A stretch of 64,000 nucleotides of DNA from Dellaglioa kimchii (lineage in GTDB: Bacteria; Bacillota; Bacilli; Lactobacillales; Lactobacillaceae): contig NZ_CP170736.1 of the NCBI RefSeq assembly GCF_046115505.1, forward strand, positions 682,001-746,000, read 5' to 3'. Within the stretch, counting starts at the first letter, position 1, and each line of letters begins with the position of its first letter. The translations under genes were made by a program, and so were the position numbers. This document shows, piece by piece, positions 50,392-59,872 of the stretch. The notes under the pieces were generated by a model. That model had not been told where the DNA came from, did not search any database, and worked only from the letters and a program-made list of their open reading frames with translations.

Positions 50392-51160
50392 TGTCAAAGT
50401 CCCAATCATCAAGTGAATCCAATTGAATGGTTGGTTGAACCTTTTTAGATGCTACTAATTTTTTTGTTGAAACGCCCGTATAGACTAACATTGTATCAAC
50501 GCCAAAGTTAATTCCGGCTTTAATATCTGTCATGTAGTTATCTCCAACCATCACAACTTCACTTTTCTTCAAGCCAAGTCTTGATAGGGCTTTTTCCATG
50601 ATGATAGTTTCAGGTTTGCCAATATAAGTAGCTTCTTGTTGTGTTGTACATTCAACCATCCTTACCAGCGACCCAGCACCAGGAAGTAGTCCACGTTCAT
50701 TAGGAATATTAGTATCAGCATTTGTTCCAATAAATTTAGCACCACGTTTGATTGCTAAAGTTGCCATTTCAAATTTATGATACGTAACATCAGAATCTAA
50801 CCCAACAACAACATAATCAGGCGTCGTTTCCTCAATAATAAATTTTTTATCCATAACTGCTTTCTTTAATCCGTTTTCACCAATAATATAAACACTTCTT
50901 TTATCAGGGTTTAACGCATCTAAATAATCTGCAGTTGCAAGTGCCGCCGTATAGACTTCTTTCTCAGTTACATGTATATCAAAATTATTTGCTAAATTAT
51001 TGACAACATCAGCTGGTACTTTAGTCGTATTATTAGTCACAAATAAAAATGCAATATTTCTTGCTTGTAGCGACTCGATAAATCGTTTTGCTGCCGCAAT
51101 CTTTTCTTTTCCTCGATAGATTGTACCATCTAAGTCAATCATATAACCTTTATATGCCAT
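50375..51160 (-). CDS. HAD-IIA family phosphatase (NagD/YutF-like)
   Basis: A 261-residue cytosolic phosphatase. The HAD nucleophile aspartates are in MIDLDGTIYRG (about 7-17), motif II threonine in FVTNNTTK and the metal-binding end in MVGDNYMTDIKAG (about 204-216). Members hydrolyse small phosphate esters such as nucleoside monophosphates or sugar phosphates. Third gene of the yunD operon, 24 bases after yutD. Confidence 0.93.
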   Translation of the reverse strand: MAYKGYMIDLDGTIYRGKEKIAAAKRFIESLQARNIAFLFVTNNTTKVPADVVNNLANNFDIHVTEKEVYTAALATADYLDALNPDKRSVYIIGENGLKKAVMDKKFIIEETTPDYVVVGLDSDVTYHKFEMATLAIKRGAKFIGTNADTNIPNERGLLPGAGSLVRMVECTTQQEATYIGKPETIIMEKALSRLGLKKSEVVMVGDNYMTDIKAGINFGVDTMLVYTGVSTKKLVASKKVQPTIQLDSLDDWDFDNDRAR

Positions 51161-51183
51161 TTGTTATCACCTTACCTATTTAA

Positions 51184-51798
51184 TTATGCTTTATCTTTTT
51201 GCCTAATTACAAATTCGTGTTTCTTTGTTCGTTTTGTTGTCGTTTTTAAATTATTTTTTTGTGGTTTTACTGGTTTAGACTTATTTAACGGTACTTTAGT
51301 TTTTTTATTTTTTATTTGATATTTTTTTTCAGTTGTGTGCGCCCTTACTACAGGTTTTCTTTTCTTACCAACTGGTTTAACTGTTTTTTTACGTTCTTTA
51401 GGATTAGAAATTGGTTCAGGTTTTTGAATTTCCAAATTGTGCAACACAAAATAAGAACATCCAAAATTACAATATTCATATAAATAATCTTCAAGTGTAT
51501 CGATGCATTGTGATCGATATGCTTTTTTATTCTCAGTTTTATAAAAACCTCTTAATCGAAGTTGATCATATCCCCAGTCTCCAACAATATAATCATATTT
51601 CGTTAAAATTTGGCTAAATCGTTCCGTTAATTTTTCAATTTCAAAACCATCTCTATAATTGGAAACAAGATCATATGGACGGTTATCGATTAGTACTCGG
51701 GTTTCACTCTGTCGAACAACATCACTAGCATAAGCTTTAATTTTTTCTGCTTTTATTGCAAGTTGCTGTTCTCTCTTTTCTTTCTGTGCTTGATTCAA
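51184..51798 (-). CDS. YutD family protein (DUF1027)
   Basis: A 204-residue cytosolic protein. The conserved part (about 30-125) contains VLIDNRPYDLVSNYRDGF and YDYIVGDWGYDQLRLRGFY and EYCNFGCSYFVLHNL. The C-terminal 75 residues are extremely rich in Lys and Arg (KPVGKKRKPVVRAH), unlike the shorter Bacillus form, and suggest nucleic acid binding. Function of the family is unknown. RBS GGAGG precedes the ATG. It lies between yunD and the HAD gene. Confidence 0.9.
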   Translation of the reverse strand: MNQAQKEKREQQLAIKAEKIKAYASDVVRQSETRVLIDNRPYDLVSNYRDGFEIEKLTERFSQILTKYDYIVGDWGYDQLRLRGFYKTENKKAYRSQCIDTLEDYLYEYCNFGCSYFVLHNLEIQKPEPISNPKERKKTVKPVGKKRKPVVRAHTTEKKYQIKNKKTKVPLNKSKPVKPQKNNLKTTTKRTKKHEFVIRQKDKA

Positions 51799-51834
51799 AT
51801 CTCAACCTCCTTTTACAACTTTAGTCATACTTCA

Positions 51835-53208
51835 TTATACAGAAAATTCTAGTTTTAAATAGTCCCCAACGTAATCTCTTAAAAATTTCTTGCCATTTAT
51901 AGAAATTTCTCCGGTGATTTCTATAGTTGGAAAAAACGGTATATACATAAAATGGTCAACTGTTGCAATTGTATAATATGCATCAAAGTCAATTTTTTCA
52001 TTATGATATATGAGATCCCCATTTTCTTGTTCTACCAGTCCATCAATCACTACTTCACCAAATAATTGGCCTCTAAAACCCATCCCTTTAATTGGAAACT
52101 TCTTAAGAAATGACCTATTCTTTTTGATTTCTTGTACTAATCGCCATAGATTATAACCCGTCAATTTAGCAGTAATAACCCGCATTGGGTGTGGTAATGT
52201 TTGATGCAGGTCATTTTTTGTTACAAACCCTTTTTGTAAATTTTTCAAAAATAATCCACCGTTTAACATTGCAATATCCGTTTTTGTACCCGCTTCGATG
52301 GCCTTCAATGATGTCTGCATTAATGCTGAATTTTTAGTCCATGATGCTTCTAAATCTTCAGGCAATTTTGCAACAACTTCGGATGTTAAAATTTTTTCTC
52401 CGCGTAATCTATATTCTGCTATTTCGTCTTGGTCGCTTATAACTTCTGCTAAACTTTCTGTTTCAATTACTTTAGCAACTTCTTTTCTAATTTTATGATT
52501 TTCAAGTTCAATTGCTACTTCGCCCACGTACATCCCCCACTTACCCGCTGCGGCTAATAATGATTCATTAGCTTTTTCGCCAGATTTTAATAAATGATGT
52601 GTGTGGCTTCCCAATATAATATCTATCTGTGGATACTTTACAGCTACTTTTCTATCTACAGGTAACCCTAAATGTGATAACAAAATAATAATATCTACTT
52701 TACCTGCTATTTTTTTTAAAAGTGATGGTAAAACGGTATCAATTTGATTAGATTCCCAACCATTCATCTCATATGTCATTGGAAATGGTGCTGTTAAGGC
52801 AATTATTCCGATTTTAGTTCCAACTGCAGTTTCCATTATTTTATATTCTTTGGCCCATGAAGGGCGACTATTAGCTTCTTCATCTATCACGTTATCAAGA
52901 ATAATGTCAAATTTTGCATTATCATATAAATGTTGTAATTGACTTCGTGAATTACCAATACCTTCGTTGTTACCAATTGTCGCTGCATCATATTCTACAG
53001 CATTCATTAATTCAATATTTGCTTTACCGTTTGTTGCTTCCGACAACGGGTGCACACGATCGATTGCATCTCCAATATCAAAAGTCAAGACAGTTTGATT
53101 TTGTTTTTCAAGTTTTATCTTTTCAGATTGTAAAAATCGTCTAATTTTAGGCCAATTTTCTAAATGTGAATGAATATCATTTGTATGTAAAATCGTTATT
53201 TTTTCCAT
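51835..53208 (-). CDS. Metallophosphoesterase/5'-nucleotidase (YunD-like)
   Basis: A 457-residue two-domain protein: calcineurin-like phosphoesterase domain (about 1-265) with ITILHTNDIHSHLENWPKI, GNNEGIG, LLSHLGLPVD and ILGSHTHH metal ligands, then the 5'-nucleotidase C domain (about 290-430). There is no signal peptide or cell-wall anchor, so it is likely cytosolic. First gene of a four-gene operon with yutD, a HAD phosphatase and a DUF1461 membrane protein. A nucleotide hydrolase role is expected. Confidence 0.92.
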   Translation of the reverse strand: MEKITILHTNDIHSHLENWPKIRRFLQSEKIKLEKQNQTVLTFDIGDAIDRVHPLSEATNGKANIELMNAVEYDAATIGNNEGIGNSRSQLQHLYDNAKFDIILDNVIDEEANSRPSWAKEYKIMETAVGTKIGIIALTAPFPMTYEMNGWESNQIDTVLPSLLKKIAGKVDIIILLSHLGLPVDRKVAVKYPQIDIILGSHTHHLLKSGEKANESLLAAAGKWGMYVGEVAIELENHKIRKEVAKVIETESLAEVISDQDEIAEYRLRGEKILTSEVVAKLPEDLEASWTKNSALMQTSLKAIEAGTKTDIAMLNGGLFLKNLQKGFVTKNDLHQTLPHPMRVITAKLTGYNLWRLVQEIKKNRSFLKKFPIKGMGFRGQLFGEVVIDGLVEQENGDLIYHNEKIDFDAYYTIATVDHFMYIPFFPTIEITGEISINGKKFLRDYVGDYLKLEFSV

Positions 53209-53503
53209 TAGTTTATATCCACCTTATTTTGATTATTTGCTGACTTCCTCTTCATTAACTATATTATAATGGCAGTCTTAAGGTTCTTTTCTAACCATCT
53301 AATTCCTAATAGATGGGTTCAATACTATAACCTATATTATACTGCTTACCGTGTCCAAGTGAATTTATATGACCCTCTACAAAAAATAGCATGCATAAAA
53401 TAGTATTACTCGCGCTGAAATTAACTATTAAATTGTAATGTTTTTAGAAGTAAAATCAAACAGTATTTTCCACGATTACTTTTAATTTGTGCCTTAAATA
53501 TAC
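53209..53503. other. Intergenic region between yunD and permease genes
   Basis: Contains a hairpin AACCATCTA / TAGATGGGTT at about 53296-53322, without T tract, and two TATAAT-like sequences on the minus strand (about 53264 and 53336) that may form the yunD promoter. No ORF or RNA gene recognised. Confidence 0.4.
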
Positions 53504-53530
53504 AAAAAAAGACCCTCACACGTGGTCTTT
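53504..53530 (-). terminator. Terminator of the permease gene
   Basis: Hairpin AAAGACC / GGTCTTT with a T7 tract on the minus strand. Confidence 0.75.
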
Positions 53531-53541
53531 TCAGCAAAAAT

Positions 53542-54915
53542 TTAATTTTCTATCTTCATTTGAACACTTTTAATAACATAGAGTACAATTAACCAACCAA
53601 TTGAAGCAATCAGCGCAATTAATGTATCAGGTTTTAAGCATAGCACAATACCTACAAAAGTTAGAAATAATAGAATTAAATAATTTGTAACAGGGAAAAA
53701 AGGCATTTTAAATACTAACATTGATTCTGTTTTTTCTAGTTTAATTTTTCGTCTATACTTCAAATGTGCAATTACAATTGCTCCCCAAATGAACAAGAAA
53801 CAGGTCGTTGCAATACTTGAAATAAATGTAAATACCGATTCAGCCATAAACATATTTAGTACGACTGAAATTGCAATCACAAGAGTCGAAAATTGTAATG
53901 CAAATGCAGGTACTTGATTATGTGATAACTTACTAATTTTTTTAGAAAATTTATTTTTTTTATTATAATTAAGCGAGAACAACATTCTACCTGTACTAAA
54001 TAAAGACCCATTACAAGCTGAGGCTGCAGCTGTAATCACAACAATATTAATAATACTAGCTGCCGATTTTATCCCTATATTTTCAAATACTTGAACAAAT
54101 GGACTTTGTGATTCTGAAATCATGTTCCAAGGATAAATCGCCATAATTGCCAATAGCGACCCTACATAAAACAAAATAATTCTTAAGGGTATTTCATTAA
54201 TCGCTTCTGGGATAACCTTTGTTGGATTTTCAGTTTCTGCAGCTGTTAATCCTACCATTTCAATACCAACAAAACTAAATAGTACCATTTGGAATGACAA
54301 AATAAATCCTTTAATTCCTTGAGGGAAAAATCCACCATGACTTACTAAATTCGTCAAACTGGCATGCCCAGCTGAAGTTTTAAAGTTTACTACTACCATG
54401 TACACGCCAATACATATCAACACAATAATGGCAATAATTTTAATGAGTGCAAACCAAAATTCTGTTTCACCAAATAATCCCACTGTAACTAAATTTATTC
54501 CTAGAAGAATAAGGAGCATAACCATACCAGGAATCCATTGCGGTAAGTTAGGAAACCAAAATTTCATATATAAACCGACTGCGGTAATTTCTGTCATTGC
54601 AATTGTTACCCAACAGACCCAATACGTCCATCCAGCAACAAATCCGACCTTTTCACCTAGATATTCATAAATAAAATCAATAAACGAATGTGCATTCACA
54701 TTTGATAGCAGTAATTCACCTAACGAACGCATTAAAAGAAAACATGCAATTCCGGTAATAATATATGCCAATAAAATAGATGGCCCAGCCAAATGAATAG
54801 ATTGACCTGCTCCCAAGAATAAACCAGTCCCAATTGTTCCACCAATTGCAATTAATTGAACATGTCGACTTTTTAATCCTCTAACATGATGATCATCTGA
54901 ACTTTTTTCTGCCAT
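53542..54915 (-). CDS. Amino acid permease (APC family)
   Basis: A 457-residue secondary transporter with twelve helices. The N terminus GLKSRHVQLIAIGGTIGTGL followed by FLGAGQSIHLAGP is the AAT/APC signature, close to CycA and GABA-permease types; the substrate is an amino acid of unknown identity. The frame runs 14 codons further up, but GGGAG before the ATG at 54915 sets the start. It sits downstream of ytxK, in the place where many lactobacilli carry ackA. Confidence 0.92.
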   Translation of the reverse strand: MAEKSSDDHHVRGLKSRHVQLIAIGGTIGTGLFLGAGQSIHLAGPSILLAYIITGIACFLLMRSLGELLLSNVNAHSFIDFIYEYLGEKVGFVAGWTYWVCWVTIAMTEITAVGLYMKFWFPNLPQWIPGMVMLLILLGINLVTVGLFGETEFWFALIKIIAIIVLICIGVYMVVVNFKTSAGHASLTNLVSHGGFFPQGIKGFILSFQMVLFSFVGIEMVGLTAAETENPTKVIPEAINEIPLRIILFYVGSLLAIMAIYPWNMISESQSPFVQVFENIGIKSAASIINIVVITAAASACNGSLFSTGRMLFSLNYNKKNKFSKKISKLSHNQVPAFALQFSTLVIAISVVLNMFMAESVFTFISSIATTCFLFIWGAIVIAHLKYRRKIKLEKTESMLVFKMPFFPVTNYLILLFLTFVGIVLCLKPDTLIALIASIGWLIVLYVIKSVQMKIEN

Positions 54916-55002
54916 TAATATCAAACTCCCTCTATAGTAATTAAATAGATTATACATGACACATGTTAATTTCTAAAGAAATTCTTCGTTTTATAATTAA
55001 AT

Positions 55003-55034
55003 AAAAAAAAGCGACTCAAAAAATGAGTCACTTT
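55003..55034 (-). terminator. Terminator of ytxK
   Basis: Hairpin AAGTGACTCA / TGAGTCGCTTT overlapping the ytxK stop, followed by T tract on the minus strand. Confidence 0.85.
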
Positions 55035-56049
55035 ACTTATTATTAAAGTTGGCCTTTATCCACTTATCTAACGTTTTAACAAAACTCTGAAATTGTTCTT
55101 CATCCTTTAGTGATGGGAAATCACCTAATAATACTTCATCAACTTGTTTACTACCTTCACCATGTTTCTGTAAAATCAAAATAGATTTACGCGAATTAGA
55201 TGAACTAAATAATTCCACAGGCAAATTGAGCATACCTTGCAGATATGCATTTGATTGAATGTAAACAAGTAATTTTTTTGCTTCCTCTGTTTCAAATAGA
55301 CCAGTTGGAACAAGGAAGATACCAAAACCACCATCATTTAGGTATTTGATTGATTGTTCTATTAATAAATGATGTACATATGAATGACCTTCAGTGGCAT
55401 GTGTATCAAAATGAGTGACTCTTTCATCTAGAGGATAATAACCAATTGGTAAGTCAGCAATAACAACATCAGATTTTTTTACAATTAGATCATCAACCGC
55501 ATCTTGGTGAAATAATTCTAAATTCAAGTGTTGTAACTGTCCACTTAACCCTGCAATTGATAACATTGTATCATCATTATCAATCCCATATGCTTTTGAA
55601 ATTTCAAACTTATCAGCAGTCATTTGATTCAAAACCGTCGTCAGTAAGTTCCCTGACCCCACTGTAATGTCCAATAAACTAACCGATTTTTTTGCACTTA
55701 TTAATTTTTCTAATACAAACGCAACTAAAAATCCAATTGTATCTGGTGTTATTTGATGATTAGGTTGAATACTTTCTTGTCTTGTTGCCTTCAATAAAAC
55801 TAACTGTACAACTTTACGCACATCTTCTGCCGATAAGGTATTCAAATTCATTTTTTTATAAATCTGATTCAAAATTTTTACATCTTGCTCATTTGGTAAG
55901 CCATCTTCTACGTGCACAGATTTATTATCTAACAAATTATTGCTAGTCTCAATAAATGCGTCCAAATAAGTGATTTCTAAACTTTTTTGTAAAATATCAA
56001 TTGTTTCATTAATCTGATTAAAGTTCATTTCTATTTCTTCTAATGACAT
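55033..56049 (-). CDS. Class I SAM-dependent methyltransferase, YtxK family
   Basis: A 338-residue protein with an N-terminal helical part (about 1-95) and an N6-adenine-methylase-like Rossmann core: SAM loop LLDITVGSGNLLTTVLNQ (about 125-142), AYGIDNDDTMLSIAGLS and a modified motif IV, DLPIGYYP instead of NPPY. This replacement is usual for YtxK. It follows the comG operon, as in other Firmicutes, but no role in competence is proven. AAGGAG precedes the ATG. Confidence 0.9.
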   Translation of the reverse strand: MSLEEIEMNFNQINETIDILQKSLEITYLDAFIETSNNLLDNKSVHVEDGLPNEQDVKILNQIYKKMNLNTLSAEDVRKVVQLVLLKATRQESIQPNHQITPDTIGFLVAFVLEKLISAKKSVSLLDITVGSGNLLTTVLNQMTADKFEISKAYGIDNDDTMLSIAGLSGQLQHLNLELFHQDAVDDLIVKKSDVVIADLPIGYYPLDERVTHFDTHATEGHSYVHHLLIEQSIKYLNDGGFGIFLVPTGLFETEEAKKLLVYIQSNAYLQGMLNLPVELFSSSNSRKSILILQKHGEGSKQVDEVLLGDFPSLKDEEQFQSFVKTLDKWIKANFNNK

Positions 56050-56127
56050 AAAATCACTCCTTGAATTTATTTGCTCGTTCCAGTTTAACGATTTTCAATT
56101 CTCAATTCAAGTTAAGTTTCTTTTTTA

Positions 56128-56424
56128 TCATTTTTCTGAAAAAGAATATTGATTACCATTCTTCAAAATAACCCGATAGGCTCCTTTTTGGTATTCAACA
56201 ACACCATAATTATAAGTATACTTTTCTTTTAGATTTTTTGCTTTTCGATTCAAAATAGTCATATTTTTCATAGTTTCTGCTTGATTATACTGACATATTT
56301 TCTGATAACTAGTGAATTTTGTTTGAAAATATACCAGTTGTCCCAACAACAAACCAATTAATAACATTAAACAAAATATGGCTGATACAACTAAATGTCC
56401 GTTTAATAATTTGATTTTTCGCAT
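56128..56424 (-). CDS. comGG: ComGG-like competence protein
   Basis: A 98-residue protein with a single N-terminal helix (about 10-32) after the basic stretch MRKIKLLNGH and a hydrophilic remainder. It is the seventh gene of the comG operon, one base from comGF. It lacks the glutamate at +5 of the prepilin motif, common for ComGG. Assigned largely from position. Confidence 0.75.
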   Translation of the reverse strand: MRKIKLLNGHLVVSAIFCLMLLIGLLLGQLVYFQTKFTSYQKICQYNQAETMKNMTILNRKAKNLKEKYTYNYGVVEYQKGAYRVILKNGNQYSFSEK

Positions 56425-56425
56425 C

Positions 56426-56848
56426 TTAATCCTTTTTTTCCATAGGTATTACCAATTTTAAAGTCTTATTTTGATGTTCTTGTTTGATTTTTAAAAATAG
56501 AATTGGTTCATCATATGCCACCGAAAATGATTTTACATGATATAAAATTGGTATATGACCTCCTGAAAACCCAATAAACTGTATCATTTCATTATGCTGA
56601 CTTAGATAGTAACGAGCTCCTGTCTTATTATTTTTTAATGAAATTGTATATTTACCAACATCTATTATCTTTAAATCTAAGTGATCTGACTCCAATAATC
56701 CGATACATTGCTGTAACGAAAAATCTCTATCTCCACTAATTTCTTGGTGTCCATTTGTACATAAGTGCCAACATGTTGTCATTAGACTAAGAGAGAGGAT
56801 AAATATACCTAATGCAACAATAGTTTCTAATAAAGAAAAACTTTTCAT
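56426..56848 (-). CDS. comGF: ComGF-like competence pseudopilin
   Basis: A 140-residue protein with prepilin-like N terminus MKSFSLLETIVALGIFILSL: phenylalanine and glutamate are in place, but the residue before the cleavage site is serine rather than glycine or alanine. Its ATG overlaps the comGE stop by four bases (ATGA). Minor pseudopilin of the DNA uptake apparatus. Confidence 0.85.
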   Translation of the reverse strand: MKSFSLLETIVALGIFILSLSLMTTCWHLCTNGHQEISGDRDFSLQQCIGLLESDHLDLKIIDVGKYTISLKNNKTGARYYLSQHNEMIQFIGFSGGHIPILYHVKSFSVAYDEPILFLKIKQEHQNKTLKLVIPMEKKD

Positions 56849-57132
56849 TGCAATTTAATACTTGTTAAATCATTTTCAGACTTAATTCGAATTTCAGACA
56901 TAGTGGCACACTGTAATTCGCCATCAACTATTTTTGATAATTTACTTGTCGGATGAATGACTAATAATTTACTGATTTCTTTCAGATTTCTTGTAGTAGT
57001 TGTTTTATGATTCCAATAATCTTCTTGTTTCTGTAATGTGTGATTGGTCTGTACATATAATCCAAAACCTGATGCGACAATAGTTAAAGTCATAATAGCA
57101 TCAGCTAACACAATTCCTGACATTTTACGCAC
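56845..57132 (-). CDS. comGE: ComGE-like competence pseudopilin
   Basis: A short pseudopilin of about 95 residues with prepilin-like MSGIVLADAIMTLTIVASGF, in which the +5 glutamate is aspartate. The start is uncertain: GTG at 57132 follows GAAAGG at a good distance and lies just after the comGD stop, an ATG at 57144 is too close to that site and a TTG is at 57171. I chose the GTG. Function inferred from operon position. Confidence 0.78.
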   Translation of the reverse strand: MRKMSGIVLADAIMTLTIVASGFGLYVQTNHTLQKQEDYWNHKTTTTRNLKEISKLLVIHPTSKLSKIVDGELQCATMSEIRIKSENDLTSIKLQ

Positions 57133-57133
57133 G

Positions 57134-57568
57134 TTATTCGACATCCTTTCTAATAAATTGACCCCACCCAATTTGAAATACTATTTTTTGATTTCTATTT
57201 GGTAATGTGGACTTAAAATTAACTGTTTTACCAGTGATTTGCCCACTTTTATTTATTTTTATTGTTACTCTATTTTTAACTGTCACAGTCTTCGGATAGT
57301 CTAATTTAATTTTACTATTGCCGTTAATAATGGTCATTTTATCATCATTAAAATTAATACTATTAGGCATCCGATTCATCGGTGCCTCTACCACTGCACT
57401 TTGCCAAAGTTGTTCAAAATTTTGCCAAAATTGCTTTTCTTTTGATATCGCAAGTACTTGATCCATTGGCCCCATCAACAATAGACCACAAATACTAGTA
57501 ATTGCCAACGAAATAAGCATTTCAAATAAACTAAATGCTTTAAATTTAGTTTTCTGTTTTAACAACAT
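57134..57568 (-). CDS. comGD: ComGD-like competence pseudopilin
   Basis: A 144-residue protein with KAFSLFEMLISLAITSICG near the N terminus, a type IV prepilin motif where alanine precedes the cleavage point and Glu is at +5. It overlaps comGC by 23 bases and has no ribosome binding site of its own, so coupling is likely. Confidence 0.87.
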   Translation of the reverse strand: MLLKQKTKFKAFSLFEMLISLAITSICGLLLMGPMDQVLAISKEKQFWQNFEQLWQSAVVEAPMNRMPNSINFNDDKMTIINGNSKIKLDYPKTVTVKNRVTIKINKSGQITGKTVNFKSTLPNRNQKIVFQIGWGQFIRKDVE

Positions 57569-57860
57569 TATTCGAGATAATAATATGATTATCTTTTGCT
57601 TCCTTTTCTTGCTTTTCAGTTAAATATTTTTCCGAAACTAAATCAGCAAAATTTATCGATTTATTATGCGTTTCATTTTCATACAAATCAACCTGCGTTT
57701 GGACGACGCTAACTAGCGCTTCATCATTAACCCGTTTAGCACCTGCTCTTTGATGTCCTATATTAGGTAATATAATTAACATTAGAAGTGAGATAATAAA
57801 TAAGACGCATAGCATTTCAACCAGCGTAAATGCTTTTAATTTTTTTCTGTTTTTCTTCAT
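57546..57860 (-). CDS. comGC: ComGC major competence pseudopilin
   Basis: A 104-residue major pseudopilin: basic leader MKKNRKKLKA, then FTLVEMLCVLFIISLLML with +5 glutamate, and a soluble helical remainder (RAGAKRVNDEALVSVVQTQ). It needs ComC (prepilin peptidase), not in this window. GGAGG precedes the ATG, which overlaps the comGB stop by four bases. Confidence 0.93.
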   Translation of the reverse strand: MKKNRKKLKAFTLVEMLCVLFIISLLMLIILPNIGHQRAGAKRVNDEALVSVVQTQVDLYENETHNKSINFADLVSEKYLTEKQEKEAKDNHIIISNNVVKTEN

Positions 57861-58924
57861 TGAATTTCCTCCATAGTCTGATACATAGGTAATAATATTG
57901 TTAAATACAATCCGACAATACAGGCCGCTACAATTACGAATGCAACTGGCTGTACATAAATCATGATTCTTTCGACAGATGACTCAAATTTACGATAAGT
58001 TATTTCCGAATACATTAATAATTCTTGGCTCATCACATCTAACGTATTCCCTTTTGCGAGAAATGTCGTTATCTCATTAGGAAATAAAGGACTTTTATCA
58101 ATCATTTGTTTTGTACTCCCACCATTTTCAAAATGATTCGTTAACTGTTTACCTAACTGATATAGTAAAGATTTTTGATCAAATTGATTTAAATAATCAC
58201 ATATTTTATTCAAATTTAAACCACTTGCTAAAAGTAGACCCAAATTAAATGTTAAATAATAATGACAATAATCCCGATAAATTTTACCTACTATGGGGAC
58301 CTGACAATACCAAACATGCCTGTTCATCGTACTTTGTTTTGAAACACGAATGCTAGTTTTTATGATATATCCGATAAATAGACTAATTACGACAGAGATA
58401 ATACTCTTCATTAATATCATTTTAAAGTTAGAATTTGATGACGAACCTAACTGACTATAATTTATTTCAGGCAAAATATATTGTTGGATTCCGATATATA
58501 AGACAACCAGTAACCCCATCAGAATCATTGGATATTGCAGGAGTTGCTTTAACTGTTTCTTTTGTTTTACTCTAACCGTCATCAATTTTCCGAGTTGTTT
58601 AATACTTTTATTTAATCCTCCGTATTTTTCAGAAATCGTAATTTGATAATACGAACTTTTGGAAATATACGGTTTAATACCTGTTGAAAATGGCTCACCA
58701 CTTCTTAGTTTGGATTCAATTTTTTGAATATCTATTTTCCCAACTGGAAATAATTTAGTCGCCGTTGCTAAAGATTGCCTGAGCGAAAATCCCGAATCTA
58801 ATAAGTCTGCCAAGACTTCGAAAAATTCACTTTGTTTTTGAATTGTCCATTTTCTTCTATTTAAAATTATTTGCTGTTTCAATTGTAATAATATTTTTCT
58901 TAATACATTGATCAAGGCTATCAT
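57857..58924 (-). CDS. comGB: ComGB competence platform membrane protein
   Basis: GspF/PilC-type platform protein of 355 residues with three predicted helices (about 130-150, 170-190 and 325-345) and the duplicated cytosolic domain FFEVLADLLDSGFSLRQSL (about 36-54). It overlaps comGA by 68 bases. The ATG sits directly after GAGGTGG, rather close; a TTG three codons later is an alternative. Confidence 0.9.
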   Translation of the reverse strand: MIALINVLRKILLQLKQQIILNRRKWTIQKQSEFFEVLADLLDSGFSLRQSLATATKLFPVGKIDIQKIESKLRSGEPFSTGIKPYISKSSYYQITISEKYGGLNKSIKQLGKLMTVRVKQKKQLKQLLQYPMILMGLLVVLYIGIQQYILPEINYSQLGSSSNSNFKMILMKSIISVVISLFIGYIIKTSIRVSKQSTMNRHVWYCQVPIVGKIYRDYCHYYLTFNLGLLLASGLNLNKICDYLNQFDQKSLLYQLGKQLTNHFENGGSTKQMIDKSPLFPNEITTFLAKGNTLDVMSQELLMYSEITYRKFESSVERIMIYVQPVAFVIVAACIVGLYLTILLPMYQTMEEIQ

Positions 58925-59837
58925 GCCACCTCTCTAAAACTATTTTTTGATTAAATGTTCCTTCAAGAACAGACTCTAACTTTTGACCTGCTAATATATC
59001 AAATAGTACACCGCTCCCACCTTGCGTTGTTTCAATTAATCTCTGATAACTTACTGCCTGTAGCGTCCTATTGAGATCATCTCGACTAACGCCAAGATTT
59101 TCCAGTCGTTTAATTGTTCCCACTGCGTTTCTTGCATGTACGGTACTTAAAATTAAATGGCCACTCATTGCCGCTTTAATAGCAGCATTGGCAGTGACTT
59201 CATCCCTGATTTCACCGATAATAAAAATATCAGGATGGTGCCTCAATCCAACTTTTAATAATTCCGCATATGTCATATTTGCTTTATCATTAACCTGTAA
59301 TTGAATAAAATTAGGATTTTGAATTTCAACTGGATCCTCAATAGTTAATATTGTCCTTTGATTCTGTATCATTTCAGCCAGTTGATACATTGTCGTTGTC
59401 TTACCTGAACCCATTGGACCTGAGAATAAAATTAGCCCACCGGACCCACATGCATTTATCAACTGCTGAAATTGATTTGGTAAAAGTTGAAGTAACGGCA
59501 CATCGGTATTCGAATAAATAAATCGGATAACAATTGATTCTCTACCTAAAAAATCGCCAACACTCGAAATTCGGCAATTTACCTTTTCGTGTTCTATTTG
59601 CCACTGAAAAGTTCCAAACTGTGGCCGCCTAGTTTCGCTCAGAATCATATTTGCCTTAAATTTAAGAAAATTATTCATTTGTATCATCTTTTTTTCTGAA
59701 TAACTATTAAGGTTATGATAATTATTCAACGTTCGATACTTAACTAAGCATCCTTTATCACTTGGAATTATATACATATCACTTGCTCTGTTTTTAACAC
59801 ATATTTTAATCATTTCTTGTATTTCTGTTTCAATCAT
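58857..59837 (-). CDS. comGA: ComGA competence ATPase
   Basis: Traffic ATPase of 326 residues (GspE/PilB type) that powers the pseudopilus for DNA uptake. Walker A GPMGSGKTTTM (about 133-143), Asp box LTIEDPVEIQNPNF and Walker B/His box GEIRDEVTANAA and ILSTVHARNA are all in place. The ATG at 59837 follows GGAGGG with an 8-base gap; the frame extends seven codons upstream. Only 36 bases lie between this start and the yebC terminator. Confidence 0.95.
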   Translation of the reverse strand: MIETEIQEMIKICVKNRASDMYIIPSDKGCLVKYRTLNNYHNLNSYSEKKMIQMNNFLKFKANMILSETRRPQFGTFQWQIEHEKVNCRISSVGDFLGRESIVIRFIYSNTDVPLLQLLPNQFQQLINACGSGGLILFSGPMGSGKTTTMYQLAEMIQNQRTILTIEDPVEIQNPNFIQLQVNDKANMTYAELLKVGLRHHPDIFIIGEIRDEVTANAAIKAAMSGHLILSTVHARNAVGTIKRLENLGVSRDDLNRTLQAVSYQRLIETTQGGSGVLFDILAGQKLESVLEGTFNQKIVLERWHDSLDQCIKKNIITIETANNFK

Positions 59838-59872
59838 CTCAATATCCCTCCTTTCCATATATTTAAGTACGC

